In this document: piece after piece, positions 7,311-15,201 of the stretch
How the letters are laid out: each line of letters starts with the position of its first letter
How positions within the stretch are numbered: position 1 is the first letter of the stretch
Program-made: the position numbers and the translations under genes
Origin: an uncultured Sutterella sp.
GTDB lineage: Bacteria > Pseudomonadota > Gammaproteobacteria > Burkholderiales > Burkholderiaceae_F
Length of the DNA: 27,329 nucleotides
Direction: 5' to 3'
NCBI GenBank assembly: GCA_900542195.1
Contig: UQNA01000037.1
Location: forward strand, 1 to 27,329
Notes under the pieces: generated by a model
Seen by the model: only the letters and a program-made list of their open reading frames with translations
Databases searched by the model: none
What the model was told of the DNA's origin: nothing

Positions 7311-8298
7311 ACTCCACACGTGGAACGCCGGGTCTAGGTCTGACAAGACTAGACGGGTCGGTGGCCAATTGACCGGTTAATTGATCAAGATTCTGCGTTA
7401 CTTGAAGCAGAGACAGCATTAAAGCTCGTACATCGTACTGATTGTTTTTGGCCATTGCATCGAACTTAGCCGAAAGCGAATTGATATCGTTCATTAACTT
7501 ATCAATATTGGATGTACCTACTTGTTTATCAAGATCGGCTGCCGTGGAATCGAGCTGAGCAATGAGAGATTTCAGAGTTTTGACGTCTAAATCAGAGATT
7601 TTATTGGATGCTGTTTTAAGCAGCTTATCGAAGTTCGTTAAAACAAGATTGAGCGTATGAGCATTTAAACCGTCGGCGATTCTATCCAAGTTAGCAATTA
7701 ATTCCTTTGCATTAGGAATCGTTTCCATAATTTTTTGATCCGGATGGATCTTGTCTAAGCGAGACAAGAATGAACTAACGCTTTCCGTAATTTGAGTAGT
7801 AAGACTTGGTGCGGATGGAATCACCAAATAGTTGGCTTCCCAGACGGGAGGTTTGTCCGGCGCAGGAAATTCTTTAGGATTAAGAAAATCCAGAGATATG
7901 TAAAGAGTTCCCGTCAGTCCGGATAATTGAGTCTGAGCTCTTAACCCTTCTTCAATATATTTGTGCAGATCCTGTTTTACTTGCCCTTCATCAAAATAGA
8001 GCAGCATCTTCACGACGGCTACAGACTTATTCTTAGAAAATAGAAAGATATGATTCTCTGGGTAAACGGTCGAAGATAAATCGATTTCTGTGACTTTTCC
8101 TACCGGAACGCCTCTGAATTTAACCGGGGCTCCCACGTCTAACCCGTTGACGGATTCCGTAAAGTAGGTCTCGGCATAGGTTTTAGGCCGAAAGAAATTA
8201 GGGCTGGCAATAATGGCCACCGCAATCAGCGAGAGGATGATCAGAGTCATCACTGTCGTGCCGATGATGAAATAAAGTTTTTTGTTTTTTGCTGCCAT
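7309..8298 (-). CDS. MCE-domain (MlaD/PqiB-like) lipid transport protein
   Basis: This 329-residue protein has one N-terminal membrane helix (residues 10-31) and then an MCE domain with the hallmark ESVNGLDVGAPVKFRGVPVGKVTEI (residues 48-72). A long helical periplasmic C-terminal half is rich in heptad-like leucines (DKLLKTASNKISDLDVKTLKSLIAQLDS). MCE proteins form hexameric rings or tubes that carry phospholipids across the periplasm, usually with an MlaE-type permease, an MlaF-type ATPase and an outer-membrane lipoprotein. None of these partners is adjacent: the neighbours are a LysR gene downstream and a divergent gene upstream. It may work with partners encoded elsewhere. The ATG at 8298 has only a weak SD. 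Confidence 0.85.
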   Translation of the reverse strand: MAAKNKKLYFIIGTTVMTLIILSLIAVAIIASPNFFRPKTYAETYFTESVNGLDVGAPVKFRGVPVGKVTEIDLSSTVYPENHIFLFSKNKSVAVVKMLLYFDEGQVKQDLHKYIEEGLRAQTQLSGLTGTLYISLDFLNPKEFPAPDKPPVWEANYLVIPSAPSLTTQITESVSSFLSRLDKIHPDQKIMETIPNAKELIANLDRIADGLNAHTLNLVLTNFDKLLKTASNKISDLDVKTLKSLIAQLDSTAADLDKQVGTSNIDKLMNDINSLSAKFDAMAKNNQYDVRALMLSLLQVTQNLDQLTGQLATDPSSLVRPRPGVPRVE

Positions 8299-8490
8299 GC
8301 CGTTGCTTTCTTAAGCCCAAAAATGCAATTGTAATTTTCTTATATTCGGTCTCTCCATAACAATCTTAATCCTCAATTTAAGACACTCGGCGTTTTTTAC
8401 TTTATGGTGTGTAAAGATGCCTTGTTAAGTTCTAGGACAAGGATTCGAGTTATATTTTCATTTTTTGAAAACCTTTACGCAGAGGATCAA

Positions 8491-9555
8491 TTGAGTTCTC
8501 AAATTCACCAAAACCAAATCGAAAGAGTTCAGTGGTACTTCGGAATAGAAAAGCCTATTTTTTGCCGTCCGAGTTTTTGCTGGCAAACTCCGGAACTTAT
8601 TGCTCAGGCGAGCAACAGCGGTGCGTTAGGTGTGTTATCTGCCGGTTTGATGACTCCTGAAGAATTGGAAGAAAACGTCGCGAGGATCAGAGAGCTCACG
8701 GATAAGCCTTTTGCAGTGGAAATATTTCCGGAACAGAAAACGGCTTTTGATGAAAAGAAGTTCAAGCTTCTTAATAAGGCTCTGAGACCAGTCAGAGAAG
8801 ATCTGGGACTCGAGGATCCTGAAGTTCTGAAAGGAATTGATTTTGAAGCACAGTTCAAAAAGATCTTGGATTTAGATGTCAAAATCTTAGGCGTCTGTCT
8901 TGGAGGACTACGTGAACCGTATATGGAAGCCTTGGAAGAGAAGGACGTCAGGATATACGGAGTCGCATCCAATTTAAAAGACTCTAAAGTTTTAGTTGCC
9001 AGCGGTGTTAAAACTATCTTGGCTCAGGGCTGGGCTGCTCCGGGCCTTCGATCTTTTTGCGAATCTTCTGCCGCTGCATCAGCAATTGACTCTTTGACTT
9101 ACTTTTCGGAATTGAACCGCGCTCTAAAAATTCCTTTTGTGGCGGATGCATCTCTACTTTCCGAAGATGCTGTTAAAGCTGCCCTGCAGTTGGGAGCCTC
9201 AGGCATCGTGATTTCAGACGGTCTTATCAATACAGCTGAATCTATATTTCCCCAATCTTGGAGAATTCCGCTTTCTTATTTTTCTGACGGTGCCTCTGAA
9301 GTAAATTCTTTTGCGATGGGAAGACCTGCAAGAAGTTTGTACACAGGAATTTTAGAAGCTATCCAGGAAAACGAACTTCCGGTTCTGGACTTTCCTTATC
9401 AGTGGTTTGCTCTCAAAGATATATTTAAAAAAGCGGAAGAATCCGGCAGCATGGATTTGGCATACATCGAATTCGGACAGAGTGCTTATCAAGTCAAGAG
9501 CGGTTCTGTAAAAGGCGTTGTTGATCAGATATATGGATGGATTGGAAATGAATAA
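8491..9555 (+). CDS. Nitronate monooxygenase-like (NMO/2-nitropropane dioxygenase) TIM-barrel protein
   Basis: The fold and layout match the FMN-dependent NMO family: ERVQWYFGIEKPIFCRP, then TPELIAQASNSGALGVLSAGLMTPEELEENV and ELTDKPFAVEIF, and later repeats of barrel strands. Several sites normally conserved are altered. The usual QAPM is CRPS, the EAGGHRG loop is WAAPGLRS, and the phosphate-binding AxGG stretch is VADASLLSEDAV. FMN binding or nitronate oxidation is therefore uncertain. I chose TTG 8491 because AGAGGA precedes it and family homology begins there (354 residues). The frame is open to an ATG at 8404, which has no SD and would add 29 unrelated residues. It overlaps pncA by 8 bases, suggesting a shared role. 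Confidence 0.78.
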   Translation: MSSQIHQNQIERVQWYFGIEKPIFCRPSFCWQTPELIAQASNSGALGVLSAGLMTPEELEENVARIRELTDKPFAVEIFPEQKTAFDEKKFKLLNKALRPVREDLGLEDPEVLKGIDFEAQFKKILDLDVKILGVCLGGLREPYMEALEEKDVRIYGVASNLKDSKVLVASGVKTILAQGWAAPGLRSFCESSAAASAIDSLTYFSELNRALKIPFVADASLLSEDAVKAALQLGASGIVISDGLINTAESIFPQSWRIPLSYFSDGASEVNSFAMGRPARSLYTGILEAIQENELPVLDFPYQWFALKDIFKKAEESGSMDLAYIEFGQSAYQVKSGSVKGVVDQIYGWIGNE

Positions 9556-10168
9556 AAATCAAGCCCTCATTGTTGTTGATGTTCAGAATGATTTTCTGGA
9601 AACAGGCTCTCTTCCCGTCCCGGAAGGGTCCCAAGTAATTCCTGTTATCAATAAAGTGATGCCGTTATTCCAAACGGTTGTTTTAACCCAAGATTGGCAT
9701 CCGGCCGAGCACAAATCTTTTGCTTCAAATCACGAAGATAAAAAACCATATGATGTGACGACGATGCCTTACGGGCAGCAAGTGCTGTGGCCTGTTCATT
9801 GTGTACAGAACAGCAAAGGGGCCGAACTTGCCGAAGCACTTGAGGTTAAAGGCACTGAATTCAATGTTCGTAAAGGCACTAACCCGGAAGTAGATAGTTA
9901 TTCCGCATTCTTTGAAGCAGACGGAAAATCAAAAACAATTCTTGCGGATTGGCTGAGAGACCAGGGCATCACGGAAGTTTTCTTATGCGGTTTGGCAACC
10001 GATTTCTGTGTTTCTTGGTCCGCTTTGGATGCCGTTAAAGAGGGTTTTAAAACTTTTATTATCGAAGATGCTTGCCGCGGTATTAATGTCGGCGGTTCCA
10101 TGGAGGCTGCTAAGCAGCAGTGGAAGGACAAAGGTATTGAGACAGTCAGTAGTGACTCACTGAGATAA
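9548..10168 (+). CDS. pncA: Nicotinamidase/pyrazinamidase
   Basis: PncA, 206 residues, hydrolyses nicotinamide to nicotinate and ammonia for NAD salvage. The catalytic triad is visible: Asp11 (VVDVQNDF), Lys109 (FNVRKGT) and Cys154 (GLATDFCVSWSA). The metal-binding set DWHPAEH (Asp49, His51, His55) and WPVHC (His84) are also present. The ATG at 9548 overlaps the stop of the preceding NMO-like gene and begins the canonical MNKNQALIVVDVQNDF; an open upstream extension is not homologous. The two genes form a coupled unit. No convincing terminator follows before the M20 peptidase gene 139 bases on. Confidence 0.95.
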   Translation: MNKNQALIVVDVQNDFLETGSLPVPEGSQVIPVINKVMPLFQTVVLTQDWHPAEHKSFASNHEDKKPYDVTTMPYGQQVLWPVHCVQNSKGAELAEALEVKGTEFNVRKGTNPEVDSYSAFFEADGKSKTILADWLRDQGITEVFLCGLATDFCVSWSALDAVKEGFKTFIIEDACRGINVGGSMEAAKQQWKDKGIETVSSDSLR

Positions 10169-10307
10169 CTTGAGTACGAGGACTGATCTGTTGTTCGTGT
10201 TAGTACTTATATCTTATTCTTGAGGAGCCTCCTACAATTTTGAGCAATTTTCGGGAATGACCAAGAATTATTCTCGCTTCTCAATATCTTTTAACAGGAA
10301 GATTTTC

Positions 10308-11423
10308 ATGACAGTCCTTGAATCCTTTATCGAAGATTTAAAGCCTCTTGTTAACATCGATTGCGGTACAAGCAATGTCGCTGGCGTCACAGCTATTGCC
10401 GAAATGATGAAGAAGCATTATGAATCCATCGGATTCCATGCAGAACTAGTAGATCTCGGTCCTAACGCCGGTAAAGGTCTTTTTGCAACAAACAAACCTG
10501 ATGCAAAAGAATACGATGTTCTTATGAATGCTCACATGGACACAGTATTCCCTGACGGAACAGCTGCCGCACGTCCATTCTCCATGAAAGGCGACACAGC
10601 ATATGGTCCTGGATGCTCTGACTGCAAGAGCGGTGTTTTGGCTATCTTCTATGCTTTAAAGAATGCAAGACCGGAAGATCTTCAAAGATTGGCTATCGCC
10701 GTTGCTTTGAACCCGGACGAAGAAACAGGTTCTAAGAACTCCGCCAAGTGGCTTGCTTCTTTGGCAGCTAAGTCCAAACGCGCACTCGTCTTCGAAGCAG
10801 CTCGTGCAGGCGGCGAATTAGTTCGTTCCAGAAAAGGTTCCGCTACTTACGAAGTTACATTCCATGGCGTTGGTTCACATGCCGGCAACGCACCGTACAA
10901 AGGAGCAAACGCTAACGTTGCTGCAATGAGATTTGCATTAGCTGCTTACGGTCTGGCTGATTATGAAGTCGGTACTACAGTTAACCCAGGCGTGATCCAG
11001 GGCGGTTCTGCTTCCAACGTTATTTCTGATAAATGCGTTGTCAAGCTCGACGTTCGTTACTGGAATCCGGAATGCGACAAACTCATTGATGAAGCCCTCA
11101 ATAACATGGCTAAGTGCACATGGGCTCCGAGAGTTACTCAGGAACTCGTACGCGTCAGCCATATTCCTGCTATGCCGTTGTCTGAAAACACCAAAGAATT
11201 GGTTAGCCAGATTACTGAAGCTGGCAAGCTCGAAGGTGTCGACGTTAAATGGGTTGATGCTGGCGGAGCTTCCGACGGCAACCACATGGCGGAAATGAAT
11301 ATTCCCGTTATCGACGGATGCGGCCCAGCCGGTGCGGAATTCCACTGCGATAGAGAATACTTGAGATTGGATACAGTCGAAGAACGTATCCGCATGATCT
11401 CTCGCTTCTTAACACTTATCTAA
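10308..11423 (+). CDS. M20-family metallopeptidase (glutamate carboxypeptidase-like)
   Basis: This 371-residue dizinc M20 peptidase resembles carboxypeptidase G2. The metal ligands appear at His76 and Asp78 (NAHMDTVFP), Asp105 (GPGCSDCKSG), Glu138/Glu139 (NPDEETGS), Glu163 (FEAAR) and a C-terminal His (EFHCDREY). A dimerisation domain is inserted around residues 175-280 (SRKGSATYEVTFHGVGSHAG). Likely substrates are N-acyl or C-terminal glutamate compounds or dipeptides, cleaved in the cytoplasm since no signal peptide is seen. Unusually, cysteines flank the bridging aspartate (Cys103, Cys106) where I/V/M and D are typical. The start ATG 10308 follows AGGAAG; the frame is open 17 codons further. 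A terminator follows. Confidence 0.9.
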   Translation: MTVLESFIEDLKPLVNIDCGTSNVAGVTAIAEMMKKHYESIGFHAELVDLGPNAGKGLFATNKPDAKEYDVLMNAHMDTVFPDGTAAARPFSMKGDTAYGPGCSDCKSGVLAIFYALKNARPEDLQRLAIAVALNPDEETGSKNSAKWLASLAAKSKRALVFEAARAGGELVRSRKGSATYEVTFHGVGSHAGNAPYKGANANVAAMRFALAAYGLADYEVGTTVNPGVIQGGSASNVISDKCVVKLDVRYWNPECDKLIDEALNNMAKCTWAPRVTQELVRVSHIPAMPLSENTKELVSQITEAGKLEGVDVKWVDAGGASDGNHMAEMNIPVIDGCGPAGAEFHCDREYLRLDTVEERIRMISRFLTLI

Positions 11424-11442
11424 TAAGTTAGAAGAGTGATTT

Positions 11443-11470
11443 GACCGGCCTTCGCGGCCGGTTGATTTTT
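11443..11470 (+). terminator. Terminator after the M20 peptidase gene
   Basis: ACCGGCC (11444-11450) and GGCCGGT (11456-11462) form a perfect 7-bp GC-rich stem with a 5-base loop, then TGATTTTT. The direction is plus. Confidence 0.75.
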
Positions 11471-11520
11471 GACAGAACGTCAAATCCAACGGTCCAGCAG
11501 AAATGTTCGGACCGTTTGAT
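11468..11520. repeat. Two further inverted repeats between convergent genes
   Basis: TTTGAC (11468-11473) and GTCAAA (11479-11484) form a small dyad. AACGGTCC (11488-11495) and GGACCGTT (11509-11516) form an 8-bp stem followed on the plus strand by TGATTTT. With the terminator before them, three hairpins lie within 75 bases, probably backup termination between the M20 gene and norZ. Confidence 0.5.
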
Positions 11521-11533
11521 TTTGACGAGAAAA

Positions 11534-13840
11534 CTAGTTTGTAGAAGTTCGAGCGTTGCCTTTCCAGACCTTCCAGCTCGCCACAAAGAATGGAATAGCT
11601 CCGAAGAAAATGAATACCAAGTCACCCGGCATTCTGAAGTAGCCGAAGAAGGAAAGAAGTCCGGAGTTGGTGAATTCCACGCTTCTGGCATGCCAGTAAC
11701 CGTTGCTGAATACGTCCCAAAGCTGGAGGAATCCCGCTGGCATAAGACTCAGAACGAGCATCAGCATAAGTCCGATATTCAATCCCCAGAAGGAACATTT
11801 GATCCATTTTTCCGCTTTTGCCCAAACTTCATCTGAAGCGGATTCTCTGAGAACCATCAAGCACAGTGCCAAGGAAAGCATTCCGAATACACCGAACATA
11901 GCGGCATGACCATGGTTCGGCGTCAGATAAGTCCCGACTTCAAAGTAACTCACAATCGGCATATTGATGAGGAAGCCCAGGACACCGGCTCCGATAAAGT
12001 TCCAGAAGCCCACGCCTAACATGAACATAAGTGGCCAGTAGAACTTCTTAGCCATTGTCTGATCCGGGCCGAGAAGTGCGGTTTTGCGGAATGACCAGGC
12101 TTCAACACATAGAACGACCAGAGGAACAACTTCCAGTGCAGAGAAGCAGGAAGAAAGCATCATGTTCGGCTGAGTCATGCCGGAGAAGTACCAGTGATGG
12201 CCGGTTCCGATGATCCCACCCATGAAAATCAAGATAGCATCCAGGAAAATTAGACGCAAACCCATTTGCTTAGAGACCAGGCCTAACTCAATGAAAGTCA
12301 GAGCGACCATGGTGGTGGCAAAGAGTTCAAAGAATCCCTCAACCCACAAGTGAATGATCCAAAAACGCCATGTATCGACGATTGTGTAGTTGGTGGTGTT
12401 ATCGAAGAAAACCGCCGGCAAATAGAAGAATGGAATGGAGAAAGCGGCGATCAAGAACATAATCGAAAGCTTTCTGACCGGAGGTCTCTTCAAGGCCGGA
12501 ACGGTGTTGCGCACGACAAGGAAGAACCAGAACAGCAAACCGACAATGAGAAGCCACTGCCATGCACGTCCGATTTCGAGATATTCCCAACCTTGGCTGC
12601 CGAGCCAGAATGTCATTCCGTCCCATAGCCCGGACAGTCCGCCCCATTCGCTCAGTACACTGCCGAAGACAACCATGGCTAAGGCTGCAAAAAGAATGTT
12701 CGTCAAAGGTGCTTGGCCGGGCATTTCTTTGCCTCCGAGGATTCTCGAGAGGAATAAGCCGCCGGTAGCAAAACCGGTAGCAAGCCAGAAAATCATCGCC
12801 TGCAAGTGAAAAGTTCTTAATAACGAACTTGGAAAGTATTCCGCCAAATTAATTCCGTAGAAATTCGTTGGATCTGCACGCATATGAGCGACGCCGCCTC
12901 CGACAAGGCATTGCATGATGAAGAGGAATGCGACAAACACAACGAATTTTACGAGCGCCTTTTGACTCGGAGATGTCATCTGCGCAGGCAGCCAAGGTGC
13001 GGTGCCGTTTTGTGCCGAATGCCAATCCCATTCAGGATGGCGTCCAATGATGAACAAGGTTAGGCCGATGCCGCCCAAGAGGAAAAGGATGCTCGCCACG
13101 CTATAGACGAATGCAACGGTAGTCGGCGTATTACCGACTGTCGGGTCATACGGAAAATTGTTTGTGTACGAGTAGCTTTCGCCCGGGCGATTGGCCGCGC
13201 TCGCCCATGCCATCCAAGTGAAATAAGCGCTTAGTTTTTTGAGCTCGTCGGGATCCGTAATGGTGTTTGGTTTTAAACCGCCGTTCTTGCCCGGATTACT
13301 GAAGTACTCTGCCCAATGAGCCGGTTCAGCTTGATAGGCGCGAACTTGAGAATCGGTAAGAGTCAGGACGGACTGAGTTGAGTTGTATCGATTGGTTTTT
13401 AACGTTTCGATGACCTTAGCATCTACGGCACCTTTTTGTTCTGCAGATAGCTTTTTATAGGATTTGTTGAATTCGGCAGCATAATCGTTTCGGGCCTGTT
13501 CGCCCATACGGTGCAGTGTAAGAGCCGAAAAGTCAGGACCGAGGTACGAGCCGTGTCCCCAGGCAGTTCCGTTGCTCATGAGGCCTTTGCTCAAGAAAAT
13601 CTCTTGTCCTTGACGGATATCGGAGCCGGTGAAAACAGTATTTCCGCTCGTATCAACGACTTGTTCAGGAATTGGCGGTTTGTCGACGTAGGCGCGGCAA
13701 GTCAGAGTGATGAGTGTAGTGAAACCTACAATCATTGCTACACACAGACCGAATATCCACCAACCGCTTAATGTTGTTGGTGTATTCGAAGATGAATTTA
13801 GGTTTTTCCCAAACCAGCTTCCTCTATTCTCAGTACTCAT
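11534..13840 (-). CDS. norZ: Quinol-dependent nitric oxide reductase (qNOR)
   Basis: This 768-residue inner-membrane enzyme reduces two NO to N2O with electrons from quinol. It is a single-chain qNOR in which a NorC-like periplasmic domain (after the first helix, residues about 50-240, without a CxxCH haem c site) is fused to a 12-helix NorB-like catalytic domain. Metal and haem ligand histidines are present: His345 (LRTFH), His497 with Glu501/Glu505 (HLWVEGFFE), His548/His549 (GTGHHWYF) and His643/His645 (NHGHAAMFG). The start ATG 13840 has GGGAGG seven bases upstream; an in-frame ATG five codons earlier lacks an SD. In host-associated bacteria it usually detoxifies NO. Its upstream same-strand neighbour is a small unknown gene. 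Confidence 0.96.
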   Translation of the reverse strand: MSTENRGSWFGKNLNSSSNTPTTLSGWWIFGLCVAMIVGFTTLITLTCRAYVDKPPIPEQVVDTSGNTVFTGSDIRQGQEIFLSKGLMSNGTAWGHGSYLGPDFSALTLHRMGEQARNDYAAEFNKSYKKLSAEQKGAVDAKVIETLKTNRYNSTQSVLTLTDSQVRAYQAEPAHWAEYFSNPGKNGGLKPNTITDPDELKKLSAYFTWMAWASAANRPGESYSYTNNFPYDPTVGNTPTTVAFVYSVASILFLLGGIGLTLFIIGRHPEWDWHSAQNGTAPWLPAQMTSPSQKALVKFVVFVAFLFIMQCLVGGGVAHMRADPTNFYGINLAEYFPSSLLRTFHLQAMIFWLATGFATGGLFLSRILGGKEMPGQAPLTNILFAALAMVVFGSVLSEWGGLSGLWDGMTFWLGSQGWEYLEIGRAWQWLLIVGLLFWFFLVVRNTVPALKRPPVRKLSIMFLIAAFSIPFFYLPAVFFDNTTNYTIVDTWRFWIIHLWVEGFFELFATTMVALTFIELGLVSKQMGLRLIFLDAILIFMGGIIGTGHHWYFSGMTQPNMMLSSCFSALEVVPLVVLCVEAWSFRKTALLGPDQTMAKKFYWPLMFMLGVGFWNFIGAGVLGFLINMPIVSYFEVGTYLTPNHGHAAMFGVFGMLSLALCLMVLRESASDEVWAKAEKWIKCSFWGLNIGLMLMLVLSLMPAGFLQLWDVFSNGYWHARSVEFTNSGLLSFFGYFRMPGDLVFIFFGAIPFFVASWKVWKGNARTSTN

Positions 13841-14076
13841 GAGAATTCCTCCCATAAGACCGTTACAGATTAGGAGTTCCCAGTAACGATCTATTTAAAA
13901 CAATCAAAATCGGCATAAAAATCGAAATAACGAAGTCTTTAATGCCTTGTAATCTGTTGCTCCTTGAAGGAAAAATGAAGTTGGTTTGCGTCGAAATATG
14001 GTTTGTTTGTTGTGGTTGAAATAGCTCGGCCGAAGAGAGAGAACTTCAGCCGAGACAGGCTTAATCGGAATGAAGC
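13841..14076 (-). promoter_or_regulatory. norZ leader region with two inverted repeats
   Basis: This 236-base stretch contains no gene. CTCGGCTGAAG and CTTCGGCCGAG (14025-14054, minus strand, one G-T pair, 8-base loop) form a strong 11-bp hairpin just after the small gene, but without a T tract. CGTTAC (13861-13866) and GTAACG (13883-13888) flank the start of the norZ leader. I found no full FNR/NnrR box (TTGAT-N4-ATCAA) or recognisable NsrR site. norZ may be read from the upstream gene through the first hairpin, or from its own promoter. Confidence 0.4.
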
Positions 14077-14310
14077 TTAAGCAGAGAGAGCGGCTTTAGC
14101 TTCTGGATAACGGGTGTGGCCAGAGAGGAAACTTCTCCACCATTCCCAGGTGGCTCTTGAGCAACAATAAAGATTTTGCTCCGGATCAAAGACGAAGGTG
14201 CCGGGGCTGGAAACAGCCATGGTCAGAGCTTCTGAATAGTCTTTTTCGTCCATCCAGTCAATCATGTTGAGAGAGCGTCTTTCACCAGTTTCGTTAATGA
14301 GGACTTGCAT
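14077..14310 (-). CDS. Small protein of unknown function upstream of norZ
   Basis: This 77-residue protein starts at ATG 14310, which has a clear AGGAGA eight bases upstream; an upstream in-frame ATG (14337) has none. I do not recognise a family. It is soluble-looking, with no membrane helix or signal peptide. It begins MQVLINETGERRSLNMIDW, has a cysteine pair in LYCCSRA near residue 51 and an unusually tryptophan-rich stretch (ATWEWWRSF), and ends in AEAKAALSA-like alanines. It lies 236 bases before norZ on the same strand and diverges from the yjiH/yjiG-like pair. The good SD, proper start and lack of a better overlapping ORF support a real gene. A link to NO response or haem/metal handling is only guilt by association. 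Confidence 0.75.
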   Translation of the reverse strand: MQVLINETGERRSLNMIDWMDEKDYSEALTMAVSSPGTFVFDPEQNLYCCSRATWEWWRSFLSGHTRYPEAKAALSA

Positions 14311-14463
14311 GATTTTCTCCTGATATTCAGAAAACAATTAGGGTTATCAACTACATATTTATAATGACATAAAAATTAACAAATAGATCAAAAACTAATT
14401 AATCGTTTCCTATATCAGGGTTGATACTTAAATAAAAATTAAAAATTACAAATTATTTACAAA

Positions 14464-14469
14464 TATAAT
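14464..14469 (+). promoter_or_regulatory. Putative -10 box of the yjiH/yjiG-like unit
   Basis: A perfect TATAAT lies about 37 bases before the chosen start at 14506. The 17-base upstream hexamer is not TTGACA-like; TTGATA occurs at 14421 but is too far. The surrounding gap (14311-14505) is very AT-rich and must hold promoters for both divergent units. Confidence 0.4.
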
Positions 14470-14505
14470 GAATTTGTGATTAACAAATATTTACAGGTTT
14501 ATCAA

Positions 14506-15201
14506 ATGGTTTCTAATGTTCTTTCAACTCCCCAAGTGCCTGAACAACAGGGACAAGCCACTTTGGAAGAAGAAAAAGTCGGAGTCGGCGCATACGTCTC
14601 TCTCTTTTTTGCGGTCTGTTTCTTTTCAGGAGTTTTCTACAAAATGCCTGAAGCCTATCGCTGGCTAGGAGCATTTGACTTCACAACGTTGATCGGCAAA
14701 TTTGGTTCTATTTCCGGAGCTTCCTCCTTTGTCGGCAGCGGCGGCGTGAGTGCTCGTGCCGGTTTCCTTTTCGCTCTCTCTTTGGTGCCGGGTGTGATGC
14801 TTGCTTTAGGCCTTCTGGAAGTTCTTTCTTACTACGGAGCCTTAAAAGCTGCTCAAAAATTGATGACGCCTTTGCTCAAGCCTATTCTTGGCGTTCCCGG
14901 CGTTACCGGTTTGGCTTTGATTACTGACTTGCAAAGTACTGATGCCGGTGCTGCTTTAACAAAAGGTTTGTTGGATACCGGCAAGATCGATAAGAAGAAT
15001 TTGGTTGTGATGAGTGCATGGCAATACGCCGGTGCAGGGTTGGTTAACAACTACTTCTCTATCGCTTCCGCTTTGTTCTTTGCCTTCCTCGTCCCTGTCT
15101 GGATTCCGCTTGTGGTGATGTTTTGCCTGAAATTTGTTGGCGGTGTCTTTGTCAGAATTTGTCTTACAACTTTCTATAAGAAGGATTTCCAAAATGAGTA
15201 A
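14506..15201 (+). CDS. yjiH: Nucleoside-recognition (Gate) domain membrane protein, YjiH-like
   Basis: This 231-residue inner-membrane protein has about six hydrophobic segments. It carries the Gate-domain pattern known from spore maturation proteins A/B and nucleoside transporters (ASSFVGSGGVSARAGFLFALSLVPGVMLALG; LLKPILGVPGVTGLALITDLQSTDAGAALTKG; MSAWQYAGAGLVNNY). Length fits E. coli YjiH, which is likewise paired with a shorter YjiG. The transported compound is not known; in E. coli the pair sits with a dipeptidase gene, hinting at peptide or amino-acid derivatives. I prefer ATG 14506 (ACAGG nine bases upstream) over GTG 14476, which has no SD. The end overlaps the next gene by 8 bases. 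Confidence 0.82.
   Translation: MVSNVLSTPQVPEQQGQATLEEEKVGVGAYVSLFFAVCFFSGVFYKMPEAYRWLGAFDFTTLIGKFGSISGASSFVGSGGVSARAGFLFALSLVPGVMLALGLLEVLSYYGALKAAQKLMTPLLKPILGVPGVTGLALITDLQSTDAGAALTKGLLDTGKIDKKNLVVMSAWQYAGAGLVNNYFSIASALFFAFLVPVWIPLVVMFCLKFVGGVFVRICLTTFYKKDFQNE

Noticed and set aside
7254..7380. Short plus-strand reading frame starting ATGGGTTATTAC near 7266
   Set aside because: It has no SD, runs through the terminator and into the antisense of the MCE gene, and has no recognisable features.
12350..12809. Plus-strand open frames inside norZ and other long genes
   Set aside because: They lie wholly inside clearly coding genes on the other strand or frame, have no SD and no family features.
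13841..14505. FNR/NnrR (TTGAT-N4-ATCAA) or NsrR site controlling norZ
   Set aside because: Single half-sites such as TTGAT occur on both strands, but no second half at the right spacing. AT-rich DNA gives these by chance.
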